Source: Intrasporangiaceae bacterium
Lineage (GTDB): Bacteria > Actinomycetota > Actinomycetes > Actinomycetales > Dermatophilaceae
DNA length: 64,000 nt
Direction of reading: 5' to 3'
Assembly (NCBI GenBank): GCA_021324575.1
Contig: JAJPIW010000013.1
Location: 42,501 to 106,500, forward strand
A model generated the notes under the pieces. That model was not told where the DNA came from and searched no databases. It saw only the letters and a program-made list of their open reading frames with translations. Of this stretch, positions 44,700-53,204 are shown piece by piece (the first letter of the stretch is position 1; every line of letters begins with the position of its first letter). Both the position numbers and the translations under genes were made by a program.

Positions 44700-44786
44700 A
44701 TGACTGAACTTGGTGTTCTCCCGACCAATGCGCGGTTCGTGCGCACCTACGATCCAAATCTGAGCCAATGAGGACAGGGGAGCACG

Positions 44787-45614
44787 ATGAATGAGCCAGC
44801 AGCGGGCGAGCGGTACTGGTCTACTTCCGTCAGCAAGATCTCACCGGATTCGGTTACCGTGCGGGGGTACCCGCTGGAGCAGCTAATCGGGATCTCGTTC
44901 ACCACCGCTAGCTACCTCATGATCCGCGGCAAGCTCCCGACTCCGCAAGAGGCAAGCGTCCTGGACGCAGTGCTCACTGGCATCCTGGACTACGGCCTCG
45001 AGAAGGCAGGGACGGTCGCGGCGCGTCATATCGTGTCTGTAAACCCCAGCATGGAAGCGGGACTCGCGGCCGCGGTACTGGGGGCTGGTGAGTTCGCAGT
45101 GTCGCCGGAGAAGGCGGCTGCATTCATCAGCCAGACGTATGACAACTACGCGGCTTCCGGCAGCGAAGACATGAACGCCTTCGCTGCCAAAGTTGTCGCC
45201 GAGGCGCGTCAAGGGAAACTGCGAATCCCAGGCTTTGGCCACCCCGTCTTCAAGCACGTTGACCCTCGCGGTGAAGTACTACGGTCCATCGCGGTCGACG
45301 CTGGCCTGTGGGGTCCGCCAGCGCAGCTGTATGAAGCCGTGCACCGCGCATTTATCCACCAGCCCGGGAAAGAGCACTTTCCCATCAACGATGTCGGCGT
45401 CATGGCCGCTATTACGGTGGCTCTGGGCTTCACCCCAAAGGAGGCGGCGGCGCTCGCGGTGATCGGAACCCTGCCGGGCGTGGTGGCCCACATCAGCGAG
45501 GAACTCGCCAGCGGCCAGGGGCTTCGCGCCATTCCACAGGAGCAGGTCGACTACGACGTGCCCAACAGAGAGTTGGCAGCCGATATGGCGCGGGCAGGTT
45601 GGACCAACGACTAG
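44787..45614 (+). CDS. Short citrate synthase-like (citryl-CoA lyase-type) protein
   Basis: The 275-residue protein is a citrate synthase-fold enzyme about two thirds of normal length. It keeps IPGFGHPVFKHVDPR with H152 and HFPINDVGVMAAI with D202, which correspond to the active-site His320 and Asp375 of citrate synthase. The N-terminal part has GYPLEQLIGISFTTASYLMI. Proteins of this size include citryl-CoA lyases and uncharacterised enzymes that cleave or join acyl-CoA and 2-oxoacids. It probably handles a C-C bond in the local pathway rather than the TCA cycle. GGGGAG precedes the ATG. It opens the plus-strand run after the palindrome. Confidence 0.8.
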   Translation: MNEPAAGERYWSTSVSKISPDSVTVRGYPLEQLIGISFTTASYLMIRGKLPTPQEASVLDAVLTGILDYGLEKAGTVAARHIVSVNPSMEAGLAAAVLGAGEFAVSPEKAAAFISQTYDNYAASGSEDMNAFAAKVVAEARQGKLRIPGFGHPVFKHVDPRGEVLRSIAVDAGLWGPPAQLYEAVHRAFIHQPGKEHFPINDVGVMAAITVALGFTPKEAAALAVIGTLPGVVAHISEELASGQGLRAIPQEQVDYDVPNRELAADMARAGWTND

Positions 45615-45685
45615 CCTGTTGCCGGGTCCAAGCCCAAGGGACGCAAATGCGTGCTGACCAGATCATGTGGAGAGCGGAGCCTGCG

Positions 45686-46912
45686 ATGACCGACGTCGAC
45701 ACTCTAGCCACAGCGGATGTCGTGGTGGTGGGTGCCGGCATCGCTGGTCTCTGCACGGCCTGGGAGCTGAAGCGGCGCGGGTTCGATGTCGTGGTCGTAG
45801 AACAACGATTCCCCGCATTCGGGGCGACTGGTCGTAACCCAGGGTCCCTCTGGCTGCAAACACGAAGAACCGGACTCGAGCTCGATCTCGCCCGCGCTGG
45901 CAGGGCCAAGTATGGCGAGTTTCTCGAGGAACTCGGTGACGTGTTCGAGTTCCGGACCCACGGTGGCCTCTTCTTCTTCGAGTCCGACGCACAGGGATTG
46001 GTACTGGAGAAGTACGTAGAGGACAGGCAGAAAGCTGGGCTGGACATCCAGATGGTCAGTCGAGAGGAAGCCCGCGATCACACACCGCTGCTTCCCGAGA
46101 CCGCGATCGGAGCCGTGTACTGCGCAGAAGACGCCCAGATCGACTCTCAACAGTTCATCTCGGCGCTGGGCGCCGCCTGCCGGCGGCGAGGTGTCCGGCA
46201 TTTCGACAACACTGCCGTCCTGTCCACGCTCCGCGAGGGGGACAACGTGGTCGGTGTCCGGACCGTGCGCGGCGAGGTCCGTGCCTCCGGAGTCGTGTGG
46301 GCCACGGGCGCTTGGGCCACCAATCTGCGTGCCGAGGGCTTCGACCTACCAATCCGTACCGCTCGAGGTGGTCAACTAATCACCCAGCCAATTGACACTG
46401 CACCGAGCGCTATCTTGCACGGGCCGCGGGGCGTGCACAGCTGTGGGGCGCTGCTGGACCTGCCGGCCTTTAACCCTGCCCTGTTCGCCGCAGCGGGTTC
46501 CGACAGCACCGGGGAGAATGCAGCCGTTGCGCTGCTGTCGTATGACGACTCGATCGCGCTGAACCGGGGAGGCAGCCTTGACATTGGCACAAGCATTGAC
46601 GCCGAGGGGTCGCTCAACCCCCACATCAGCCTCGTGGCCACTCATGCCATGGTCGAGACAAGCCTGGAGAGGTACCCGCAGCTCTCACACTACGGCGTCA
46701 CGGGGCTGTGGGCCGGATTGATGAGCGATACCGCAGACCACTTGCCTATCGTTGACCGGGTTGATGGAGCATACGTAACCGCGGGGCACCTATGGGGAGT
46801 GGCCAGTGGGCCCATCTGCGGGCAGATCATGGCCGACCTGATCGCGGGTGAACCGCACCAACTAGGCCGCGGACTGCGATTCGACAGACCCTCGCTCCAG
46901 CCAGCCGGCTGA
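45686..46912 (+). CDS. DAO-family FAD-dependent amino acid/amine oxidase
   Basis: The 408-residue protein has an N-terminal FAD site (ADVVVVGAGIAGLCTAWELK) and the flavin-contact segment FGATGRNPGSLW. The later ATGAWATNL and the C-terminal VTAGHLWGVASGPICGQIMA complete the glycine-oxidase/sarcosine-oxidase-beta layout (DAO superfamily, also D-amino-acid dehydrogenases and HcnC). It should remove hydrogen from a C-N bond of an amino acid or secondary amine, giving an imine or oxoacid. I prefer ATG 45686 to upstream ATGs at 45647 and 45665, because GGAG lies nearby and the FAD motif then starts within 20 residues. It begins 71 bp after the citrate-synthase-like gene. Confidence 0.88.
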   Translation: MTDVDTLATADVVVVGAGIAGLCTAWELKRRGFDVVVVEQRFPAFGATGRNPGSLWLQTRRTGLELDLARAGRAKYGEFLEELGDVFEFRTHGGLFFFESDAQGLVLEKYVEDRQKAGLDIQMVSREEARDHTPLLPETAIGAVYCAEDAQIDSQQFISALGAACRRRGVRHFDNTAVLSTLREGDNVVGVRTVRGEVRASGVVWATGAWATNLRAEGFDLPIRTARGGQLITQPIDTAPSAILHGPRGVHSCGALLDLPAFNPALFAAAGSDSTGENAAVALLSYDDSIALNRGGSLDIGTSIDAEGSLNPHISLVATHAMVETSLERYPQLSHYGVTGLWAGLMSDTADHLPIVDRVDGAYVTAGHLWGVASGPICGQIMADLIAGEPHQLGRGLRFDRPSLQPAG

Positions 46913-47221
46913 TGCAGCGCCCGCGCGGCGTGGATAACTCGTAATTGCTATGCGGTCTGCGGACCAAATTGCTTGATCGCGGGATGCGATCAACGGTCCC
47001 TCGCTCCAGCCAACCCACGGTGCGCCCATGCGGCGCGAAGAACACGGCTTGTGACGTGTTTCGCGGCCAACCCTCCCGTCCGGGGGACAGCCTCGGTGTC
47101 ACCCCTTGTACTTCTCCCAACCCTGAACGCCGATGCCTTCAATCTCTCTAGTAGTTCCGCCGACATCGCCTGACTACGTTCGTGGCCCTCACCCACTGTT
47201 GAAGGGGAGGTGCTGGGAAAC
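46913..47221. other. Intergenic region before the ABC transporter, with a repeat of the oxidase gene end
   Basis: No gene is visible in these 309 bases. The 15-mer CCCTCGCTCCAGCCA at the end of the oxidase gene (46888-46902) recurs at 46998-47012, with partial similarity extending upstream (GCGAT and following bases). This looks like a small duplication or rearrangement scar. The region should contain the transporter promoter; GGGGAGG at about 47204-47210 is the ribosome binding site. Confidence 0.4.
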
Positions 47222-47998
47222 ATGGAAACTGCCGCCAACCGGGCGAGACCATTCCTGGAGGCTGACAAGGTCAGCGTGGCCTTCCATGGCAAGGCTGCCG
47301 TCGACGAGATCAGCCTGACGGTCACGGCCGGCGAGGTCGTGTCCATCATCGGCCCCAGTGGTTCTGGTAAGAGCACATTCCTTCGGTGTATCAACCACCT
47401 TCAAGTGCCAACGTCCGGAACCATCTCGGTCGACGGTGTTTCGGTCGTCGACCGCCCCGGCCAGCACCCCAAAGCAAAAGACCTTGCTCGGCTACGCCGC
47501 AAGGTGGGCATGGTCTTTCAATCCTTCAACTTGTTCCCCCACCTGACCGCACTGGAGAACGTAACGCTCGCGCAGGTCCACGCCATGGGTCGTAACAAGA
47601 GCGACGCGGAGGAGCGTGGCCGCGAGCTGCTGGCCCAGGTCGGCCTTGCAGACCGGGCAAACCACCGCCCCAGCCAGTGTTCCGGGGGACAGCAGCAACG
47701 CATCGCGATCGCGCGGGCACTTGCGTTGGATCCGAAGGTGGTCTTGTTCGATGAGCCAACTTCGGCCCTCGACCCCGAGTTGGGCGCCGATGTCCTCAAG
47801 GTTATGCGCGATCTGGCGAACAGTGGAATGACAATGATCGTGGTCACCCATGAGATGCACTTCGCTGAGGACGTGGGCGACCGTGTCGTCTTCATCGCCG
47901 ATGGCAAGGTCGTGGAGCAGGGCAACCCCGCCGAGGTCCTGCGTCATCCTCAGCACGAGCGAACCCAGCGGTTCCTCAAGGCGGTGCTCGACCGGTGA
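47222..47998 (+). CDS. Polar amino acid ABC transporter, ATP-binding protein
   Basis: The 258-residue protein is a GlnQ/HisP-type ATPase. It has Walker A GPSGSGKST, Q-loop VFQSFNLFPHLTALENV, signature CSGGQQQRIAIARALA, Walker B VVLFDEPTSALDPE and H-loop VVTHEMHFAED. The first signature residue is Cys rather than Leu, a mild variant. It drives uptake by the two permeases that follow. I use ATG 47222; a GTG at 47210 overlaps the ribosome binding site. The stop overlaps the next start by 4 bases. Confidence 0.95.
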   Translation: METAANRARPFLEADKVSVAFHGKAAVDEISLTVTAGEVVSIIGPSGSGKSTFLRCINHLQVPTSGTISVDGVSVVDRPGQHPKAKDLARLRRKVGMVFQSFNLFPHLTALENVTLAQVHAMGRNKSDAEERGRELLAQVGLADRANHRPSQCSGGQQQRIAIARALALDPKVVLFDEPTSALDPELGADVLKVMRDLANSGMTMIVVTHEMHFAEDVGDRVVFIADGKVVEQGNPAEVLRHPQHERTQRFLKAVLDR

Positions 47999-48660
47999 CT
48001 GACTTCTTCCACTACCTGACCGTGCTGTCGAGCGGGGTCAGGTACACACTGGAGTTGACCTTCGCAGCCGTTGGCCTGGGGCTGGTACTCGCTATCCCGG
48101 TCACCGCAGCGCGGCGATCGTCATCGCGCGCATACCGCTTTCTGGGCACGGCTTTCGTCGAGTTGCTTCGCGCGATTCCTCCCCTGCCCTGGCTCTTCTT
48201 GGTCTTTTTTGCCCTGCCAACGATGGGGCTGACGCCCCTTCAACCCATGACCGCAGGCATTCTTGTCTTTGGCATCATCTCGGCCGCCTATCTGACCGAG
48301 ATCTACCGCGCAGGCTTCCGGGCTGTACCCGCGGGGCAAGCCGAGGCCGCGGCGGCGCTCGGGCTCGGGCCTTTCCACACATACGCGCGAATCCTGGTCC
48401 CACAAGCAGTCAAGACCGCGTTGCCACTGGCCCTGGCCTACTTCATTGGCGCACTCAAGGACAGCGCGATCGTGTCGGTCATCGGGGTGCAGGACATCTC
48501 GGCGCGTGCTGTGGCACAGAATGTCGCGAACTCCAACGGCCTGATCGTCTTCCTCGCCGCAGCCGCAATCTATCTGTGTCTGAGCCTGCCTGTGGCTCTC
48601 TTCGGCCGGTGGCTCAGCTACCGGTTAGGGACTCAGAACGCCGTCAGGGTCGGCGCGTGA
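47995..48660 (+). CDS. Polar amino acid ABC transporter permease (first)
   Basis: The 221-residue membrane protein of the HisM/GlnP type has about five helices. The coupling loop AGFRAVPAGQAEAAAALGLG and the following RILVPQAVKTALPL form the EAA motif that docks on the ATPase. The N terminus reads LTVLSSGVRYTLELTFAAVG. It starts with GTG overlapping the ATPase stop and ends overlapping the second permease start, so the two permeases should be coupled and form a heterodimer. Confidence 0.93.
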   Translation: MTDFFHYLTVLSSGVRYTLELTFAAVGLGLVLAIPVTAARRSSSRAYRFLGTAFVELLRAIPPLPWLFLVFFALPTMGLTPLQPMTAGILVFGIISAAYLTEIYRAGFRAVPAGQAEAAAALGLGPFHTYARILVPQAVKTALPLALAYFIGALKDSAIVSVIGVQDISARAVAQNVANSNGLIVFLAAAAIYLCLSLPVALFGRWLSYRLGTQNAVRVGA

Positions 48661-49310
48661 ACATTCACGCGTGGCCGGACTACCTTTCGCAACTCTGGCC
48701 AGGCTTGCGGACCAGCTTCCTGCTGCTCGTTGCTCTGGTCGCCCTGGGCACGCCCCTCTCGCTGTTGCTCGCTTCGACCCAACGCAGCCACCGTAAGGCC
48801 GTCAGGTGGACCACGATAGGCATCGTCGAGTTCGCCCGTGGCATGCCATCCCTGGTGTTGCTGTACCTGGTCTACTTCGGGCTCCCATCCTTCAACCTCA
48901 CACTCGGAGCGTTCACTGCGGCTTCTGTTGCCCTAGCCATCAACTACGCCGGGTACACCTCTGACGCCATCAAGAGCGGGCTCGATGCGGTGCCGATGGG
49001 TCAGGTGGAGGCTTCTGAGGCGCTCGGTTTGAGCCGGGGGGTGACCATGCGCCGAGTGATCCTTCCTCAGGCGGTCCGCATCATCACCCCGCCGATGCTG
49101 TCCTGGATCATCGTGTACTTCCAGACGACCTCGATCGCGTTTGCGATCTCCGTGCCGGAACTCATGAGCAAGGCGTACTCGATCGCCTCCGTCAACTTCC
49201 AGTACCTCGGCGTCTTCGCCGTGGCCGGCCTCCTGTACGCCGTGGTGTCCATCCCCGGATCACAGCTGGTGTCGGCCTTGGAGAGGAGGCAGCAACGCGG
49301 CACCCCGTGA
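48657..49310 (+). CDS. Polar amino acid ABC transporter permease (second)
   Basis: The 217-residue membrane protein resembles the first permease. It has the EAA loop SGLDAVPMGQVEASEALGLS followed by RRVILPQAVRIITPPML. The N terminus NIHAWPDYLSQLWPGLRTSF leads into the first helix. Start GTG 48657 overlaps the upstream stop in a GTGA arrangement. The substrate-binding lipoprotein gene follows after about 80 bp. The importer class takes up polar amino acids and related zwitterions. Confidence 0.93.
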   Translation: MNIHAWPDYLSQLWPGLRTSFLLLVALVALGTPLSLLLASTQRSHRKAVRWTTIGIVEFARGMPSLVLLYLVYFGLPSFNLTLGAFTAASVALAINYAGYTSDAIKSGLDAVPMGQVEASEALGLSRGVTMRRVILPQAVRIITPPMLSWIIVYFQTTSIAFAISVPELMSKAYSIASVNFQYLGVFAVAGLLYAVVSIPGSQLVSALERRQQRGTP

Positions 49311-49393
49311 AACGCCCACTGGGCAACGTCCCAACATTGGCCACCGGCCACGCAACGCAAGCGCAGTACCTATTCCTTGAGAGGACCCGGACC

Positions 49394-50251
49394 ATGATCA
49401 AGATGGCCCACACCGTCACCGTCGCCGCAGCCGCCGCCTCAGTCCTCGCGCTCGCCGCGTGTGGGGGAGCGTCGGAGAGCGCTGGCGCAGGCGGAACCAG
49501 TTGCACCCCCAAATGGGGCACCTTCGACACCATCACGTCGGGGCAGTTGACCGTGGGTGTCCCCGACGCGCCGCCGTACTACATCAGCAAGGATGGTCAG
49601 ACGTCGGGCATCGATGCGGACTTCCTCAACCAGTTCGCCAAGGACTCGTGCCTGACCATCAAGTGGGATGTCATGCCTTCCGCGAGTGTTATTCAGTCGG
49701 TCGTCGCCCGCCGTGACGACATCGCCGCCGGAGGTTGGTACTCCACTGCCGAGCGCGGCAAGGTGGTCAACTTGTCCGCTTACACCTACGCCGAGCTTCC
49801 GACCATCATCTCCAAGACTGGCGCAGACGACGTGACCAGCCTCGTTGACCACTCCGTCGGCACGATCACCGGTTACGCCTGGGTCGACGACCTGAAGAAG
49901 AAGGTGGGTGCCGGCAACGTCAAGGAGTACCAGAGTGCGGACGCGGCACTTCAGGACGTTGCCGCTGGACGCATCGAGTTCGCGCTTCTTGGAGGGATCG
50001 ACGCCCCTTACCTGATCAAGACAAAGACCGACTACTCCGGCATCAAGTCGGCGCTCATGAAGCCCGATGAATCCATCGCGGTATCTGTCAACCCATCCCT
50101 CCCCAACTACCCGGCGACGAAGGGGAACGACAAGCTCACTGCTGCCCTCAACAAGGGAATCGACGGTGGGCACACGTCCGGGCAGACCGGCAAGACCTTT
50201 GAAAAGTATGGCCTTGACCCCGCACTCGCGGATGTGAGCAAGTACAAGTAG
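49394..50251 (+). CDS. Amino acid-type ABC transporter substrate-binding lipoprotein
   Basis: The 285-residue protein has a lipoprotein signal (VLALAAC, modified at C23) and a type-2 periplasmic-binding fold: QLTVGVPDAPPYYISKDGQT, IDADFLNQFAKDS, AAGGWYSTAERGKVVNLSAY and VGTITGYAWVDDLKK. The usual acidic ligand-binding residue near the end of domain 2 is part of IEFALLGGIDAPYLI. It captures the substrate outside the cell for the two permeases. GAGAGGACC precedes the ATG. A perfect hairpin follows the gene. Confidence 0.92.
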   Translation: MIKMAHTVTVAAAAASVLALAACGGASESAGAGGTSCTPKWGTFDTITSGQLTVGVPDAPPYYISKDGQTSGIDADFLNQFAKDSCLTIKWDVMPSASVIQSVVARRDDIAAGGWYSTAERGKVVNLSAYTYAELPTIISKTGADDVTSLVDHSVGTITGYAWVDDLKKKVGAGNVKEYQSADAALQDVAAGRIEFALLGGIDAPYLIKTKTDYSGIKSALMKPDESIAVSVNPSLPNYPATKGNDKLTAALNKGIDGGHTSGQTGKTFEKYGLDPALADVSKYK

Positions 50252-50267
50252 GTCAGCCAAAACAGAC

Positions 50268-50310
50268 GTGCCTCCCGGCCGTCCGCGCGCCAGCCACGGC
50301 CGGGAGGCAC
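50268..50310 (+). terminator. Perfect hairpin after the substrate-binding protein gene
   Basis: GTGCCTCCCGGCCGT (50268-50282) pairs with ACGGCCGGGAGGCAC (50296-50310) over 15 bp with a 13-base loop. It starts 17 bases after the transporter operon stop and lies about 40 bases before the acyl-CoA ligase gene. There is no T-run. It likely ends or attenuates the transporter transcript and lowers readthrough to the ligase. Confidence 0.75.
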
Positions 50311-50348
50311 CACCACGCACGTTCGTGCGATCTAGGAGCAGGCACACC

Positions 50349-51872
50349 ATGACCCAGTCACTCACCTTCTTGGCACAGCTCGAGAAGGTTGCAAACACGT
50401 CGCCAACCGCGATTGCGGTCGCCGATGAGACCGAAGTGGTGTCGTACGAGGCGCTCTGGGAACGTGTCAAGGATGGCGCTTCCCGACTTCGCGAGAGCGG
50501 CCTTCAGCCGGGCGGGCGTGTGGCGCTGGTCGCGGAAAACAGTGCCGCCTTCCTCTCGGCAGCCTTCGCCGTTTGGGCGGCTGACGGGGTGCTCGTTACC
50601 GTGTATCCATCGACTGCCATTGGCGACCTGGCCACGACACTTCGTGACTGTGACCCGGTGCTCGTGCTCGCTGATCGCGATATCCGTGCATCCGTAGAAG
50701 CGGCCGCCGCCGATCTCGCACCGGTCGCACCCGTGGAATTGCTGCGCGAGTCCATCCCGGCTGTTCGCGCGGCCACCGTCCCCAACCCGGACGGGCTGCG
50801 CGAGCCGGTCCACCTCATTTGCTACTCATCGGGCACCACGAGCCGACCTAAAGCCATCATGATCTCCGAGTCAGCGCTGGCAAGCGGGGCGCGTACGTAC
50901 GCTGACGTGTGGCACCTGGGTTCCGACGACAAGACCATCGTGTGCCTGCCCATGGCATGGCTCTTTGGTCTGGCCACAACCTCTATGGCCACGCTGGTTG
51001 CCGGCGGGACGGTCTTGGCGCTCCGTAGGTCGCGTCCCGAGCTGCTGCTTCAAGCGCTCACGCGCGATGGTGGGACGTTCCTTGCGGGCGTGACGACCAT
51101 GTTCGCCAAACTGGTCCACCACATCGAGGCGCTCCCACAACCGGTGAAACTACCTAACCTCAGGCTCTGCATTTCAGGCGGGGAGCCACGCAACGAAGCC
51201 GCCTTTGCCCGGTTCAACGCGGTGGCCGGCTGTCCTGTCTTGGACAACTACTGCGCGTCCGAGTGCTTCCCCCTCGTCACGTACGACCCTTTCGTCAGCC
51301 CAGAAGTTGTCCCGGGCTCGGCCGGCAAGGTTGTCGCCAGATCTGAACTGAAGGTCGTCGATCCCGAAGGAAACGTGGTGGCCCCGGGTACGCCTGGAGA
51401 GGCCTTTTCGCGAGGCCCCGGTCTGATGCTTGGGTACTGGAACGACCCCGAACAAACGGCTGCCTCCCTGACGGACGACGGGTGGTACCGAACCAAGGAC
51501 TTGGTGCGTATTGACGACGAGGGATTCGTCTATGTCGTGGGTCGACTCTCCGACATGATCATCCGCGGTGGAAGCAACATCTCGCCGGCCGAGGTTGAAG
51601 AAGTGCTGCGTCGACACCCGAGCGTCGCAGACGTATCGGTGGTCGGGCCCCCGGACCCGCTGTACGGACAGGAAGTGGTCGCCGTGGTCGTGCCCGCGAG
51701 CAGCAACTCTTTGGAGGAGGAGGAATTGCGCCGCTTCGCCCAAGTCCACCTCGCGGCGTTCAAACTACCCACCCGAATTGTGGTGCGTGACGAGCTGCCC
51801 CAGAACTCGACGACAGGCAAGGTGGACCGCCGCCGACTCCTGGCCGATCTCGAGCGTCTCGACCGAGCATGA
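50349..51872 (+). CDS. AMP-forming acyl-CoA ligase
   Basis: The 507-residue protein is an ANL-superfamily ligase. P-loop LICYSSGTTSRPKAIMIS, the A5-type region DNYCASECFPLVTYD, A7 GWYRTKDLVRIDDEG and the A8 hinge RLSDMIIRGGSNISPAEVE are present, and the catalytic Lys is in NSTTGKVDRR. It activates a carboxylate with ATP and joins it to CoA. The substrate is unknown; the pocket is not readable by eye. The start ATG 50349 follows AGGAG about 12 bases upstream. Its stop overlaps the amidase start (ATGA), so the two are translationally coupled. Confidence 0.93.
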   Translation: MTQSLTFLAQLEKVANTSPTAIAVADETEVVSYEALWERVKDGASRLRESGLQPGGRVALVAENSAAFLSAAFAVWAADGVLVTVYPSTAIGDLATTLRDCDPVLVLADRDIRASVEAAAADLAPVAPVELLRESIPAVRAATVPNPDGLREPVHLICYSSGTTSRPKAIMISESALASGARTYADVWHLGSDDKTIVCLPMAWLFGLATTSMATLVAGGTVLALRRSRPELLLQALTRDGGTFLAGVTTMFAKLVHHIEALPQPVKLPNLRLCISGGEPRNEAAFARFNAVAGCPVLDNYCASECFPLVTYDPFVSPEVVPGSAGKVVARSELKVVDPEGNVVAPGTPGEAFSRGPGLMLGYWNDPEQTAASLTDDGWYRTKDLVRIDDEGFVYVVGRLSDMIIRGGSNISPAEVEEVLRRHPSVADVSVVGPPDPLYGQEVVAVVVPASSNSLEEEELRRFAQVHLAAFKLPTRIVVRDELPQNSTTGKVDRRRLLADLERLDRA

Positions 51873-52777
51873 GCAGCAACACGACCCTTAGGGTCGCCAC
51901 CACCCAGCTCCAACTCCGAGGCGAGAAGAGTGTGGAGTCGTTTCTCGGCCATCTCAACGAGCTAACCGAACGAGCGGCGCGACAAGGCGCTGACCTCATC
52001 CTCTTCCCGGAGCTCGCCAGTACGGGCTTGTTGGCGGCGATCGAAGGGCACGAGGTCACGACGGCTACCGTCGCCTCTGACTACTGGGAGAACCTCACGA
52101 GTTTCACTGCAGAGATCCTCGCAGGTCTTAGCACGATGGCGCACGGTCACAACCTCGTGGTTGCCGGAGGTAGTCACAACCGACTTGCCGAAGACGGATC
52201 TCTACGGAACACCGCCTACATTGTTCACCCGGACGGGCGCGTCGAGACGCAGGACAAGATCCACCTCACCCCTCAGGAGCACGCCCTTGGGACCCGTGGC
52301 GGCGACGAGTTGGTCGTGACGCAGATCGGACCCTTCACCGCGGGCCTCCTTATCTGCGCGGACATTCAGTTCCCGGAGCTGTCTCGATACCTCGTGCACA
52401 AGGGTGTCGACCTGATCCTCTGTCCCTCGCTTACATGGAATCGACGCGGCCTTCACAGAGTACGAACCGGGTGCCAAGCGCGGGCCATCGAGAACCAGTT
52501 GTTCGTCGTGATGTCGCCGCTCTTCGGATCGTCCGGGCTTCCCATCGATGCACCGATGCACGCGGTGGGGAGGGCGCTGGTCACCGCGCCCGTCGACAAG
52601 ACGGTGGGACTCAACGACGGCATGGTGGCATTGGCGGGCGACGACAACGAACAGGTTCTGGTGGTCGAGCTGGACCGTGCACAGCTCGAAGCCTCACGAG
52701 CCAACCCCGAGGCACCCGGTCTCGCCCTAAGGCGGCCGGACCTTTACGCCAAACTGCAGGCGGAGATGGACGCATGA
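51869..52777 (+). CDS. Nitrilase-superfamily carbon-nitrogen hydrolase
   Basis: The 302-residue protein has the Glu-Lys-Cys triad of nitrilase-superfamily enzymes: E48 in LILFPELASTG, K130 in QDKIHLTPQE and C163 in LLICADIQFPE. N-carbamyl-amino-acid hydrolases, aliphatic amidases and nitrilases share this fold. Next to a hydantoin-racemase-like gene and an allantoinase-like gene, a carbamoylase or omega-amidase activity is plausible. It overlaps the ligase gene upstream and the thioesterase gene downstream by 4 bases each. Confidence 0.9.
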   Translation: MSSNTTLRVATTQLQLRGEKSVESFLGHLNELTERAARQGADLILFPELASTGLLAAIEGHEVTTATVASDYWENLTSFTAEILAGLSTMAHGHNLVVAGGSHNRLAEDGSLRNTAYIVHPDGRVETQDKIHLTPQEHALGTRGGDELVVTQIGPFTAGLLICADIQFPELSRYLVHKGVDLILCPSLTWNRRGLHRVRTGCQARAIENQLFVVMSPLFGSSGLPIDAPMHAVGRALVTAPVDKTVGLNDGMVALAGDDNEQVLVVELDRAQLEASRANPEAPGLALRRPDLYAKLQAEMDA

Positions 52778-53184
52778 GTCGCCACCTCCAACACCGCGTT
52801 CGCTACCACGAGGCCGATGCCCAAGGCTTCATGTTCAACAGCCGGTTCCTCGAGTTGGCGGACGTAGCCATGACCGAGTTCTTCAGGGCGGCCGGGTGGC
52901 CCTATAACGAGCTCGTCAATGCCGGTGCTGACCCTTCCGTTGTTTCGGCGCAACTCACATTTAGTGCTCCGGCACGATTCGATGATCGGCTCGACCTGGC
53001 CGTGCAGTGCACGCGCGTGGGGTCGTCCAGTTTCGAGCTCGTTACACACGTCTGGAGAGGAGAGACGCTCATCGCAGAGTTGGCCCTTGTTTACGTCAAC
53101 GTCGACGCATCTGTGGGTGAGTCTCGCCCACTCCCTGGCTCCGTGGCATCGGCACTCCGCGCTTCCATGGACATCCCGACCTGA
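52774..53184 (+). CDS. 4HBT-type acyl-CoA thioesterase
   Basis: The 136-residue hot-dog protein has the 4-hydroxybenzoyl-CoA thioesterase signature: RVRYHEADAQGFMFNSRF with the catalytic-type Asp (usually YxDxD/E-x-Q/N-G-H) followed by LELADVAMTEFFR. The beta strands SAQLTFSAPARFDDRLDLAV fit the fold. It should release a free acid from a CoA ester in the pathway or protect CoA pools. The start ATG overlaps the amidase stop. Confidence 0.88.
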   Translation: MSRHLQHRVRYHEADAQGFMFNSRFLELADVAMTEFFRAAGWPYNELVNAGADPSVVSAQLTFSAPARFDDRLDLAVQCTRVGSSSFELVTHVWRGETLIAELALVYVNVDASVGESRPLPGSVASALRASMDIPT

Positions 53185-53204
53185 TCCGACCAATGAGAGC
53201 CACC

